This document shows, piece after piece, positions 13,585 through 25,400 of a stretch of 64,000 nt of DNA (the first letter of the stretch is position 1; each line of letters opens with the position of its first letter). The position numbers were made by a program, and so were the translations under genes. The stretch is from contig CM065189.1 of NCBI GenBank assembly GCA_033026295.1, forward strand, positions 3,129,851 to 3,193,850. The letters are read 5' to 3'. The notes under the pieces were generated by a model. It was not told the origin of the DNA. It saw only the letters and a list, made by a program, of their open reading frames with translations, and did no database searches. This stretch comes from Channa striata (lineage: Eukaryota > Chordata > Actinopteri > Anabantiformes > Channidae).

Positions 13585-14087
13585 ATGTAATACTTACTCC
13601 TTTTTTTAAAAAATCACAATTTATCCTTTTGTTTAAATAAACCATTGTCTTTATTGAAAAAAAAAACCCCAAAATTGTGTTCATATTAAGAAAACGTTAA
13701 TTGAGGATAAAGCATTATAGGACTCTGCTTTTTCCTCTTGCTTTCCCGACAAACTCCAAACAACAGGATTTGTCTGAACCTCGGGTGACCTCCGCCATTA
13801 AGGAGTGTCATAAATGGTTGCAGAACTTATATCGTCTTCCTTGATGGATTGAATGCTTTCACACGCTTGAAAAGGAAGTGTTTAGTTCAGACAGTACTTT
13901 CAAAAACCCATCCCATCCCATGGGTGTTTGGATACGAGATGCTTTGTGGGTAGCCATCAGTTGTTTGAATAAGTCCATCATACGCAAACCTTTGAGAAGA
14001 CGATCTTGGTTGATTACATCCACGTGTTCTTTTGTCTACTTTACAGTTTTATCCTCTTTAGGAAGTGTAAGCTTAATCTCTTTAGTT

Positions 14088-14204
14088 TTAGCTTCTTTCT
14101 GTTTCTGCATTTGAAGATACCTCTGTAGGAGTATATTTTATTTTATTGGAACTCTTGAGGTTATCCTGCAGTCGTTTGAGTTTTTCGGGTGAAATGATAT
14201 ACAT
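14088..14204 (-). pseudogene. Short Maverick-type frame
   Basis: A 38-codon frame starting MYIISPEKLKRLQDNL and rich in Lys, Glu and Ser. It follows the ATPase-like remnant on the same strand. Similar short lysine-rich proteins beginning with a hydrophobic segment plus SPE occur in Maverick elements. The segment further left (13860-13940) keeps a fragment IQTPMGWDGFLKVLSELN out of frame with this one. Confidence 0.35.
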
Positions 14205-14267
14205 TTTCTGTGAGGCTAGTGCAACGGATAAATGCTCTTTTTGGTCTTTGCAAAGCCCTCTGAGGAG

Positions 14268-14375
14268 TTAACCCACAAATGGCAAGGCGGCGCTCAGCAG
14301 AGGCAATAAAAAAGCACTGCCCATCTGTATAATCGCCTTACGTGTTTTACTTAGAAGCGTATTTTTGTCAGCCAT
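14268..14375 (-). pseudogene. Short hydrophobic Maverick-type frame
   Basis: A 35-codon frame starting MADKNTLLSKTRK and ending in a hydrophobic block LLPLLSAALPFVG before a stop. A basic N-terminus with a hydrophobic Ala/Leu/Pro/Gly tail is typical of a small protein encoded between the ATPase and late genes of adintovirus-like elements. The stop cuts into the hydrophobic block, so it is probably truncated. Confidence 0.4.
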
Positions 14376-14624
14376 CACTCTGATGTGTTTTTTTTTTTTG
14401 CCTTTTCAGTTGCTTAAATTGACTGGGTGAAAGAGGTATAACCCCTTTTAAGAGACTGATAGCAATTTCGCATAAAGATCGGATAAGTCATTTGCACATT
14501 GTCCCAGTATTGCTTTACGATTTTTACAAGACAACAAAGCTTTCAGCAGCGGTATGTTTCTTTTTAAACACACAGACATTATTTTTTTCTTGGGCAAGTA
14601 CACGCAGACACGCTCTCCGTGACT

Positions 14625-14882
14625 CTAAAAAAATTTGAACAGGTTGGTGTCAGGTTTAAACAGAACGATGTAATTACTGTTCAAGCTGATGGTACAGCTG
14701 TATTTACCTTGATGGAAAACATTCTGAGTCAGCATCATGACGCTTACATTTCTGTGATGATGGTATTGTGTAAAAATTCTCAACACTTCAAGATGATTAG
14801 AAGCCATGTAAATGACACCTTCCATCACAAGCAGGTGTCTTCCTGATTGTGTGGGAAGGTGGAAATAAAAGAGGGTCATCAA
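14625..14882 (-). pseudogene. Maverick packaging-ATPase-like C-terminal remnant
   Basis: The frame contains HHHRNVSVMMLTQNVFHQGK followed by TISLNSNYIVLFK. This resembles the C-terminal half of the FtsK/A32-like packaging ATPases of Maverick/Polinton elements, where a QN(L/V)F...GK block precedes a conserved TISLN-HY-VLFKN stretch. The N-terminal part with the Walker A site is not in this frame. The expected Asn-Pro-Arg-Asp after VLFK is lost and the frame ends at a stop soon after, so the gene is dead. Confidence 0.55.
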
Positions 14883-15364
14883 AAGAGTCTGGGATTCCTT
14901 CTACAAACTTGACATTTACTTTTTTTCTTGAGTTCATCGTACAAATCTTGGTAACAGCAGTAAATCTACGCAATATTTTCAGCTACGTCCTTGAGTATCC
15001 AAAAGGCAATGTTTTACCATCGCTCCAGAGCCGTCTCTAAACATAAACCACACAAATATTTTCTGAACTGTTTTCTGAATTTCGAAGCAGGAAGCCATTT
15101 TATCCCTCACAATCATGTGTTGAGGCGTGGTGATGCGCTATGTATCCCTCCACCATATCTCTGAGGTTGTCAAAACACACGTCTTTACAGTTTTCATAGT
15201 TTTGTGTGATGCCTTTAGCTTTTAGTACCAAAACGTGGTCCTGTAAACGGTTCAAGTACTCGTGCAATTTCAGACGGTCTTATGTGGTGGTAAACCTGGC
15301 AATAAAGCCTCTCCCGGGAGAGCAATATATTTTTTGTTGTGTCTCCATTGTACCATGGGCACTT

Positions 15365-15665
15365 TGTCAAGTAGCTGACATCATATTTGTCTGAAAAGAT
15401 GAAATGGAAGTCTTTCTGTTGTCTAATGAGGGTGATGGTAGAATCCTCCACCTCTCCAGCGGTTCCTCCACCTGCTCTCTACTCTCACTGCAAATCACAA
15501 TGTCATCTGCAAACATCATTGTCCAGGGAGATTCCTGTCTGACCTCATCTGTCAACCTGTCCATCAGCATAGCAAACAAGAAGGGGACTCAAAGCCGATC
15601 CTTGGTGTAGTCCCACCTCCACCTTGAACTCTGTCTCACCTACGGCACATTTCACCACTGTGTGA
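15365..15665 (-). mobile_element. RTE-type LINE fragment inserted in the Maverick remnant
   Basis: The - strand reads MDRLTDEVRQESPWTMMFAD followed by DIVICSESREQVEE, the F/YADD box and following block of an RTE-type reverse transcriptase, preceded by a damaged VGLHQGSALSPF-like stretch. Both sides return to Maverick-like sequence, so this is a nested insertion. Confidence 0.75.
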
Positions 15666-15674
15666 GCCTCAATA

Positions 15675-15953
15675 TTATATTGAAAAGTGTAATTTTGGTG
15701 CAACCAGTGTCTGAAATGTTTCAAAAAACTTCACGACACAATCTGTCCCTGGAAAATCCCCTGGAAAATGAGAACCCAAGTGATCACAGAGCTTATGAAT
15801 ATAACGAGTAATCTCTCCAGTATTTTTGCCATGAGCTGATGAGGCCCTAATTGCCTTTTTGACACGGTCACTCCACTTAACATCCTTTTCCTCTGTCAGG
15901 TATTGGGAACGCAACTTCTCAATCTTTGCTCTTGCAAAGCCGTGCCCTTCCAT
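15675..15953 (-). pseudogene. Unassigned frame in the Maverick remnant
   Basis: A 92-codon open frame starting MEGHGFARAKIEKLRSQYL and containing CDHLGSHFPGDFPGTD. It lies just downstream of the polymerase-like block on the same strand. I cannot name its function. It is the longest open frame of the remnant. Confidence 0.35.
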
Positions 15954-15959
15954 CAGTCA

Positions 15960-16400
15960 GGTTGCGTCATTTTTTCCCTTTCATAGTGGCTGTGGTGACA
16001 AAGAATGGCTCGTATTTACCTTTTTATTGAATTCAAAGTCATAAAAGATGTATTTTCAGATTTTCTGACTTTGGTGGTTATACATTCAATATAACATCGG
16101 TGGACCTCTGAAGGCTTTACTGCTTGAGTAAAGCAGTAAAGTTTACTGCTTACACAAACGTGGCAAATGCTGAACTTTTGAACCGGACATTTGTGTTTAC
16201 TGATTTGATACGCGTATGAGCCCCGTTTGCATTTCTTTTCCGTTTCATAAATCCAGATTTTTGTCTATTTCATCATATGGTGCCTTTCATAACAAAAATC
16301 TGTATGACTGTTGCTGTTACACTTATCACAGCAATGTCCCTCTAATTTTTCCTGTGTCTGAGCAAACACACGAACACCCTGAGTGGTCCCTTGGACCACT
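15960..16400 (-). pseudogene. Maverick DNA polymerase B N-terminal remnant
   Basis: A Cys/His-rich segment (HKCPVQKFSICHVC at about 16190) leads to EVHRCYI. After a frameshift comes KYIFYDFEFNKK at about 16026-16061. The YDFE motif matches the DxE of exonuclease motif I in protein-primed family B polymerases, and a Cys/His-rich stretch ahead of it is usual in Maverick polymerases. Later exonuclease and polymerase motifs are absent. At least one frameshift and several stops break it. Confidence 0.55.
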
Positions 16401-16503
16401 GTGAGCAGCATCAGACATCTGCACTGTGGTCACACCAGCATTGCATCCATCCAATTTACATGGTTTATGAAAAGAATCAAATGACAGCATCAAATTACAG
16501 TTT

Positions 16504-17750
16504 ATGACCTGTGTAGTATGTTGGCCTAATAGTCTAAGAGACATGTTTTCTAACCATATCGCTACTTTAGACGACATAACTCTTGCCCCCAGTAGTACTG
16601 CAAGGAATCTTGGAGTCATTTTTGACCAGGATTTGTCATTTACCTCACAGATAAAGCAAATCTCTAGAACAGCCTTCTTCCACCTACGGAACATTGCCAA
16701 AATTAGGAGCATCCTGTCCCAAAGCGATGCTGAAAAATTGGTTCATGCATTTGTTACTTCTAGATTGGACTATTGTAATTCTCTACTTTCAGGCTGCCCC
16801 AGTAACTCTCTAAAAAGCCTCCAATTAATCCAAAATGCTGCAGCAAGATTACTGACTGGGATTGGTAAGAGAGATCATATTTCACCTTCATTAGCTTCTC
16901 TCCATTGGCTTCCAATTAAATGCAGAATAGAATTTAAAACCCTTCTTACCTATAAAGCTTTAAACGGCCAAGCCCCATCATATTTAAAAGATCTCTTAGT
17001 ACCATATCATCCTACTAGACCACTTCGGTCCCAAAATGCAGGCCTACTTGTGGTTCCCAGAATTTCCAAAAATAGAATGGGAGGCAGAGCCTTTAGCTAT
17101 CAAGCTCCTCTCCTGTGGAACCAGCTCCCAGTCCAGATTCGGGAAGCAGACACCCTCCCTATTTTTAAGACTAGGCTCAAAACCTTCCTTTTGATAAAGC
17201 TTATAGTTGGTTATAGTCATGCTGCTATAGGCTTAGACTGCTGGGGACTCTGCACTGTGCCACTTCCTCTTCTCTTCATTCTCTCCTCTCACCCCACATC
17301 TATAATGTCACCACTGTATGACATTAACTCTGTGTCTTCTTTGTCTCGTAGTCGTCTCTCTCCCTCTCTTTCCCCCTCTCTCTCCCTGTCCACAGGTGTC
17401 CCGGATTTGGCGCTGTGTGTCCTCCAGTGTGCAGCTACTGGTCCTATTAACCTGCTCAATGTTTTGTTGTTGCTTTTGTTGCTCTGTTCTTTTCTCTCTC
17501 CACTTTCCACTCTGCCCAACCGGTCAAGGCAGATGGCCGTCCTCCCTGAGCCTGGTTCTGCTGGAGGTTTCTTCCGTTAAAAGGGAGTTTTTCCTCTCCA
17601 CTGTTGCCTATGGCTTGCTCAAGGGGGATTTGTTGGGTTTTCTCTACCTGTTTGTATAGTCTTGACTTTATTATGTAAAGTGCCCTGAGATGACCTTGTT
17701 GTAAATTGGCGCTATATAAATAAAGTTGAATTGAAAATAAAGTTGAATTA
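16504..17750 (+). mobile_element. L2-type LINE 3' half, long open frame retained
   Basis: A 358-codon frame runs 16504-17580 and holds the C-terminal part of the L2-type ORF2 after the catalytic palm: SRLDYCNSLLSG, AARLLTGIGKRDHI, ASLHWLPIKCRI and WNQLPVQIREADTLP. The end of the frame runs into the 3' UTR. The element ends with two copies of ATAAAGTTGAATT (about 17720-17747), the short tandem tail typical of this family. The catalytic YADD is missing because of 5' truncation near 16500, so it cannot retrotranspose. Confidence 0.88.
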
Positions 17751-18439
17751 ATGACAAGCTTATTTGCATTACTACTACTCATAAACAAGTGACAGTATTC
17801 AATGATCAGTATCCATAAATGAAAGTGGTAAATAAATGACACTAGATGAGTACAAATCTGATTTAGGACTTAAATTTTACCTTATTTTTCCTGTGTGTCC
17901 TTCTCACTTCAATGGTTGCACACTTTGTCCCAGTATGAAACCCCCGTCTGCTTCTTTCACAATGCATGTGTGTGTTTAAAGTATTCACCATCCGCTCCTG
18001 CAGAGACACCCTATGTGTGTGTGAAATTGCAGTTACTCCCCCCACCCTCTCTATGTATCTCCCCCTCCCAGTAAATCATTTTGATATTTCTAAACACTGT
18101 ATGTTAGGGTCTGAGTGTTCGTTACTCACTTTTATATTTGTTTACATTTACATCAGAAAAAAAATCAATGAATAAAATATAAATTAAATATACATGAAAT
18201 GCTCAATCAAACATCATGCACAGCGGTGTTTGCGGATACATGGCACACCAATATATCTAACTCTTATGAAGTTTATCACTCTACAACTTTACACTCATTC
18301 AGTTTTAAATTCTGCTGATTAGTCAAGCAATGTTTGTTGGCGTCACATTATACACAGAGTTCTGTCTGACTCGCTCCTTCTTCTTCTAATGTTCAAATCT
18401 TCTTTTCAAAAATACTTTTATGTTAAAAGTGACAAGTGA
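17751..18439. other. Non-coding DNA, nothing recognised
   Basis: AT-rich sequence without supported features. Confidence 0.4.
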
Positions 18440-18740
18440 CAGCCTGTCTTCTGGTTTGTCAACCTGTTACTTTTACGAAAGGGTTTAGGCAGAAGTGGGC
18501 GGGGCACTTGCCACTTTTGGAATGGAACTGTGTGATTGGTCGAGCTATCACTTTGACGAAAGGGTTTAGGCGAAATTGCGTGGGTGCCCCACGCAATTTC
18601 GCCTAAACCCTTTTGTCACTTTTGAAAAGGAGCACTGTGATTGGTCGACCTGTCACTTTGATCAAAGGGTTTTGGTGGAAGTGGGCGGGTTATCTGAAAT
18701 TGAGCTCTGATTGGACGACCTGTCACTTTGACACTAATAA
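18440..18740. repeat. Degenerate tandem array with a perfect 26-bp hairpin
   Basis: Three to four degenerate units of roughly 90-100 bp share GTGATTGGTCGACCTGTCAC and CAAAGGGTTTAGGC-type blocks. Between two units, arms 18559-18584 and 18588-18613 are perfect inverted complements with a 3-nt loop. One unit end is therefore inverted relative to its neighbour. Confidence 0.85.
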
Positions 18741-19289
18741 TGTTAAATACTGGAAACAAGAGCACGAATGTCAACAGTTAGCAGACTCGATTTTATGGTC
18801 TGTTTCCATCTCAAAATTAAGTCAGATAACGAATTTTCTAAACTTCTCAATGCCTACATCAGTGCCTCCTTCTCTAGTTGAGTGTACCTCCGTTCTGTTT
18901 CCGTTTACATATTCATTTTTAGTTGTATATATGCTTGCAGTGGGCTGCAAATGTGACTGCAATTTTTTTTAACAATTTATTTCAAAGATTGGGCTGCTTA
19001 ATTACCTCATCACTACTACGGAGACACTTAGTCCACTTGTTGTTTATAGGTGAACAGATACACCCACAGATACACATACACCCACTCACACTGCCTTTAA
19101 TTCTGTTAAAGTATGAATGAATTGTGCACAGCTACACACATAAATTCAGGAAACACACCTAGAATTATTGAGATGAGCTGCACATGCTAAAGGCTTGTCA
19201 AACACAGGACTCAGTGTTTGTCATTTCCTACCAGGAGAAAATGGAGTGTAATTGTTGGAAACATTTTCTGTTTTTTTTCTTCTCAATAG
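18741..19289. other. Non-coding DNA upstream of the first placed arhgap23 exon
   Basis: Ends with a pyrimidine-rich tract and TCTCAATAG acceptor. No exon seen. Confidence 0.5.
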
Positions 19290-19481
19290 GCTAAAGGGCG
19301 GAGAGATGACATGGTGTTGTCCAGTGAGAACAGACGTCGGCCAATGTCATCAGGTGAGATGGAGGGTGTGTCATGGCAGGGGCTGCGTACCATTTTCCTC
19401 AAGAAGAACTCACAGGGATTCGGTTTCACTTTGCGCCACTTCATCGTCTATCCACCAGAGTCCTCCATTCACAGCCTCAAA
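19290..19481 (+). CDS. arhgap23: arhgap23 exon 1 of those placed
   Basis: Acceptor TCTCAATAG, donor AAA|GTAAGT, 64 codons, ends in phase 0. Encodes the start of the PDZ domain with QGFGFTLRHFIVYPPES. Seven codons precede the first ATG at 19311, so this may be an internal exon or contain the start codon after a non-coding leader. Confidence 0.9.
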
Positions 19482-22400
19482 GTAAGTGGACTGATCCTGA
19501 TTGTGACTAGCCTGACTTATTTAGAACTAATAGACTCAATTAAGTCAATGAGTACATAGAGTCCCATCTTCCATGTTTTTACCTAGGAGACAGATCACTT
19601 TCATTAAAACATCTGCATCACCTTGACCACAAAAACAAAAGAACAGGGGACAAAATGAGGACAATTGATTTTACCAATTTTAGGTTTTCTGGAGAGAACC
19701 ATGTACTCTGGGAATAAATATTGAAAACAAAACAATGTCTTTAATAGGGACCGTAGTGACCTTAATATGTCTAATGAATATTCAATAATATTTCTAACTT
19801 TATTTGTGTCATGGTTATGTTTTTGGACCCAGAAGTACAGGACTCAGGAGGAAGTTTTATTGATAATAGTTATGCACAGAAATGGATGGCAGATAGTACA
19901 TTAAGCACGCAGTCAGGCAAACAGGCAGGTGTGCTGCAGCCTTAGCTGGTGAATATGAAAAGCCAGGTTACCAGATAAGTAGGCAGATAAACCCAATTGG
20001 TATTAAGGAAGTGGTGGGAGCCAGATCATGGATCGAGGCTTAAGGTTGGGCTGGAGGTCAGTGATGAGGTTAGAAGTCCTCCAGAGCCGGACGAGCACTT
20101 GGCAAACAGTGTGCAGGAACTAGACGAGCAGGTGCTGGACAAACCGCAGCTGAAGTCAGTGCAGGAACAGGAACTGGAGGAAAAGGAGCCAGACAAGACA
20201 GATCGATCGAAGACCCAGAAACAGGAAAGAGTTCAGGAGAGTCGGCCACACCAGAAGCATTTTCAGACAGTGGTTAAGAAGGAGAATGAGTCCCAATAAT
20301 AAAGTCAGAGGGAGAATTCTGGTGGAAAGTGGAGACCTGATGTGGCGGGGCTTACGGCATCTGCCTGGTTGTCTCCTATGTTTGGAAGTGTTGTTGGGCT
20401 ATGGCTCAGAAAGCATAGGAACTGGAGTGGGCTGAGGAGATGAGTAGGGGCAGGGCTGGAACAGGGGTAGGAGGTGGGGGTTGGGTCACACTGACGCTGG
20501 GTGACGCTGGGTAGAGGGGAAAAATTTGGTAGACTAGAGCACGGCTGGTATTAAGGAAGTAGTGGATTATCAGACAGGTGCACAGTTAACAGGACAACAG
20601 ATGAGTGGCAGCTTGTCAGGCAGGTTACCAGTAGACAGTATAGCAGACTGTGCTTAGCAGGCCATTTGCCAAGTAAAAAGGTTAGAAAAAGTGCGACTCA
20701 TGTGCGGCTGAGCGACTTCTCCTCCTGCGGTAATCGTATTGTTTCACTTCCTGTTTCTCCACACTGTTTCGGGTCTCTGCTGACGGATTGTTCACTGGCT
20801 AATCGTAGCTCTTGTTTTCTAAATTAGTGATTTCCCTGTATAAAAACTATCACTTGGGACGTGAGATTTGTTTTATGCAAACACCCGCTCTCCTGAAATA
20901 AATAAACAAACTAGCTAACGCTAACTACACTTAATTGATCTAGCCTAGCACCTAGCAATGACTTCTCCGTCCCCTCTCCTCTGGCTCAGCTGGGAAGCCA
21001 GGCCGGCTGGGTGACGGTTTGTAAGCGATCTAATGCTAAACAGACGCCCAAGGTTCACCACCAGCCGGTTCTCGTTTCTAACCGATTTTCCCCACTCAGC
21101 AACACACCCGCTGAGGAACAAACTCTGGTAATTGGCGACTCTATAGTCAGAAACGCGAAGTTAGAGACGCCTCCGCCATAGTCAAATGTTACCCTGGGGC
21201 CAGAGTGGGCGACATCGAATCCTATTTGAAACTCCTGTCTAAGGATAAACGTAGATTCAGTAAGATTATTATTTATGCAGGAACAAATGACCCCAATTAC
21301 GCAAATCGGAGGTCACCAAAGCTAATAATCAATCGGTGTGTAACTTTGCCAAGACAATGTCGGACTAACTTTACGTTCCATACTTGATACTGTTGCCCCT
21401 CTAAAAAAGAAGGCAGTAATTCTGAACAGGCGATCTCCATGGTATAGCTCGCAAATCCGCAATTTAAAGCAGGCGTCATGAAAACTAGAAAGGAAGGGGC
21501 GTTCCACTCACTCACAAGAATCACGCTTAGCCTGGAAAAAGAATTTATACTTATACAAATTGGCACTCCGTAAAGCCAGAACAGCATATTATTCATCACT
21601 AATAGAGGAAAACAAGAACAACCACCGGTTTCTTTTCAGCACTGTAGCCAGGCTGACTAAGAGCCATAGTTCAGTTGAAACTAGTATTCCCTCAACGTTA
21701 TGCAGCAATGACTTCATGACTTTCTTCACAAACAAACTCGTAGCTATTAGAAACAAAGTTCACCAGACCCTCCCCACATATACAACAGAATTATAATCAT
21801 CAGTAAGTCATCAGTCCATTTTAGACTGCTTTGTGCCCATAGATCTTGCTGAGTTAACTTCAACTATTATGGCATCAAAACCAACAACATGTCTGCTAGA
21901 CCCTATTCCAGTTAGACTGCTCAAAGATGCTCTACCCTTATTAGACACGTTCGTATTAGATATCATTAATCTATCTTTACAAACAAGATATGTACCAAAG
22001 GCCTATAAGGTAGCTGTATTCAAACCTCTACTTAAAAAACCTTGTCTGGATCCAGGTGTCTTAGCCAATTAAAAACCAATATCCAATCTCCCCTTTATTT
22101 CTAAAACACTTGAAAAAGTAGTTGCAAAGCAATTATGTGACCACCTGTGCAGAAACGACTTGTGTGATGAATTTCAGTCAGGATTTAGAGTTCATCATAG
22201 CACAGAAACCGCACTGATTAAAGTCAACAAACATTTTCTTCTAGCTTCAGATAATGGACGTGTCTCTGTACTAGTTCTGCTTGATCTTAGTGCTGCATTT
22301 GACACCATTGATCACAGAATATTATTACAGAGACTAGCACATGTAATTTGAATTTAAGGAACTGCATTAAACTGGTTTAAGTCTCATCTATCAGATAGAT

Positions 22401-25400
22401 TCCAATTTGTTCCTGTTAATGATGAATCGTCCAGATACACAAAAGTTAGTTATGGAGTTCCACAAGGCTCTGTGTTAGGACCAATACTCTTTACTCTATA
22501 TATGTCTCCCCTTGGCAACATTATTAGAAAACACTCAATTACTAAATTTTCATTGCTATGCTGATGACACGCAGTATATATATCTATGAAACCTGATGAA
22601 ACAAATCAATTAATCAAACTACAAGCATGTCTAAAGGACATAAGGACTGGATGATGTATCCTTCTTCTAAACTCAGATAAAACTGAAGTTTATTGTGTTT
22701 CTGCCTAAAAGTCTAAGAAACATGTTTTCCAACCATATCGCTACTTTAGATGACATAACTCTGGCCCCCAGTAGTACTGCAAGGAATGTCTGAGTCATTT
22801 TTGGCCAGGATTTGTCATTTAGCTCACACATAAAACAAATCTCTAGAATGGTCTTCTACGGAACATTGCCAAAATTAGGAGCGTCCTTTCTCAAAGCGAT
22901 GCTGAAAAACCGGTTCATGCATTCGTTACTTCTAGATTGGACTACTGTAATTCTCTACTTTCAGGCTGCCCCAGTAACTCTCTAAAAAGTCTTCAATTAA
23001 TCAAAAATGCTGCAGCAAGATTACTGACTGGGATTGGTAAGAGAGATCATATTTCACCTTCATTAGCTTCTCTACATTGGCTTCCCATTAAATGTAGAAT
23101 TTAAAACCCTTCTTCTTACCTATAAAGCTCTAAACGGTCAAGCTCCATCATACATAAAAGTATAAAGTCCCGTAGTCGTCTCTCTCCCTCTCTGTCTCCC
23201 TAACATAAGCTAACTAACCAAACCAAGCAGACAAACAGGTAGACAGATCTATAGGGAATTAGTGAGACTAACAACTATTCACACTGTTAATCTGTCAGAG
23301 TTTGGTTAAAAAAAACTGTGCAGCTCCCCTTTTGGTCCTCTTATACCTATCTTGTTTTTGTCCCACAGGATGAAGAGAATGGAAATGCACTTGGAAAGGG
23401 TAAATGTAAATGTCAAGTTTTTGACTTTATGTGAAAATCACAATGTAAGACACTCTTAGGAAATCACTCATTTTGTACAGGGCATCCACTGACCACTGTT
23501 ATTTTCTTACTTGCTGTTTTGAAAGACTGCACACAGAAAACCAACTGATGGTGCCTCAAGGAACTATGTTTGGTTCAGTGTTTCGGAGAACCATTTGAGG
23601 TACCTTTAAAGGTTCCAATGAACCACTGACAAAAATGGTTCTTTGAAGAACTATCCTCTAAAAGGTTCTTTGTGGAACCAAAAATGGTTCTTCTATGGCA
23701 CCACCAGTAAGCATCTGTATTTTTCAGTGTGTGGGTGATGTAAGATTGCAAGGCCACAAAACTTTCAACATTGTTGTTGAGTTTCCAGTGTTTTTGCCCT
23801 CCACAGCTCCACAGTTGTGCAAACTGAAAACCATATTCACTATGAATAATGAATCACACCACTGTTTTGTTTATACACCTGGAACAAATTAGAATATATT
23901 GTAGACATTATGTTTTCTTTTATGACACACAAATGTTGAGTGTGTTTGTGTGTGTTGTGGGAGCTTGTTTGCACATGTAGGTGGAGCTGATTCAACTTTG
24001 TTGGTTTTGCTGCTATTTTTAGTCCAAGTGAGCTTTGCCTAATTTTGTTTCTGTATCTGTGTGTGGGTGTGTTTAAGCAGGTTGTCAGCAGTCTTGTTTG
24101 GAGCCAATGGACACCATCTTTGTGAAAAGTGTCAAAGAAAATGGCCCTGCCCAACAGGCTGGACTGTGTTCAGGTAGAAGGCACAGAGAAAGGTGGACAG
24201 ACAGCAAAATGCTTCATGCCATACACTGTTTGAGGTTGCATAAATGGTTCAATTAAGTGATCTTGAAACCACAAAAAATATTAAACTAGCTTTATAGAAA
24301 ATAACTTTATTAAGTTTTGTTATCAAACCAAACTATCTTTGGAAAAATGCATAAACATTATTGCAAGCATCAGATCAGGAAGCATAACTTGATAAGCATG
24401 GTGATGATTTAGTAGGTTTAGGGTGTTACAAATAGAAAATCCTCATGTGACACATACTGCACAGTATATAGGGCTTTGGCATCTTGATACTGACATGTAT
24501 CAAAAATATTTTCAGTAGCTTCACCCCATAATAAAAATATAAAGTAAATGTCATATTGTTATGTATATTGTGATATTGACACAGATGATAATTATGTGTC
24601 AATATGAGGTATGCTTACCTGGTGTTGGTTAGAATTGCATCACAATTGCAATGTGTTTCATCCCTGCACCAGGCTCTTAAAAGCCAACCAGCATTTTTCC
24701 TTTCAACCACCGCATCGCAAAAGCACTTCCTCATCTTCACAACAGTATTTGGGTTGTGCATGCATAAGTGCAGACTATTTACATCAAAAATGTTCCATAC
24801 AATACATTTTCAGTTGCAAAAAGGTCATTTTTAGGAAACACAGTTGGTTCTTTAAATACCGTTACTATCTTATAGTATTTATCTGTTTGTATCTATATAG
24901 TTATAGTACAAAATACCCTCATAATATACACTACATAAAATAGTTGAATCGACACCAAAATCCCATTCGGTAATAATTGGGTTCATCTTACAGTAAACCC
25001 TGCTTCAATGCTTACATCTGTATAGTGACCACATATTTTCACATGTGCTGTTAACATGGACATCTAACATGCGAACAGAACAAGAGCAGTGGGAGACCAA
25101 GCTCAGACGTTGGAAGAGTTTGAAGATGAATTTATTCTTAAAGTAAAGATACTTCCTTGTCATTTAGAAATGGAGGGAGGTAACGTGAATAAAATTTGTT
25201 CACTAACTACTGGTGTAAGGAGGAGATTGCGATAGTTGTAAGGGCAGCTACAGTACAGTAACTGCTTAAGTTCAGAAAGCATTCTCAGCATCTTTAGTTT
25301 AACAATATTGGTTTGTAATGAATATTGAATTATCCTGGAAATGACCAACATCAACTGACTTATAATGAATAGCAAACTATACTGGAAATTATCCAAATCA

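Larger units (their letters stand above)
13690..16420 (-). mobile_element. Maverick/Polinton (adintovirus-like) element remnant
   Basis: Several broken frames on the - strand look like genes of Maverick/Polinton elements, the large virus-like DNA transposons of vertebrates that relate to adintoviruses. In - strand order they are: a protein-primed DNA polymerase B N-terminal part (about 16400-15960), an unassigned frame (15953-15675), a frame with the motif KLHEYLNRLQDH (about 15270-15210), the tail of a packaging ATPase (14882-14625), and two short late-type frames (14375-14268 and 14204-14088). All are damaged by stops and frameshifts. An RTE fragment is inserted at about 15365-15665. The ends are uncertain and I did not find terminal inverted repeats. 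Recognition is from motif memory only. Confidence 0.6.

Noticed and set aside
16504..17580. 358-codon open frame as a host gene
   Set aside because: It is the C-terminal part of an L2-type LINE ORF2 running into the element's 3' UTR, and the same blocks recur at 38200, 55100 and 22900.
20034..20120. CRISPR or bacterial-type features
   Set aside because: Spliced genes and fish transposons throughout; no spaced identical repeats of CRISPR type anywhere in the window.
19997..20299. Glu/Gln-rich 100-codon frame in arhgap23 intron 1
   Set aside because: Lies in a dispersed repeat with a start in repeat sequence; kept only as part of that repeat.
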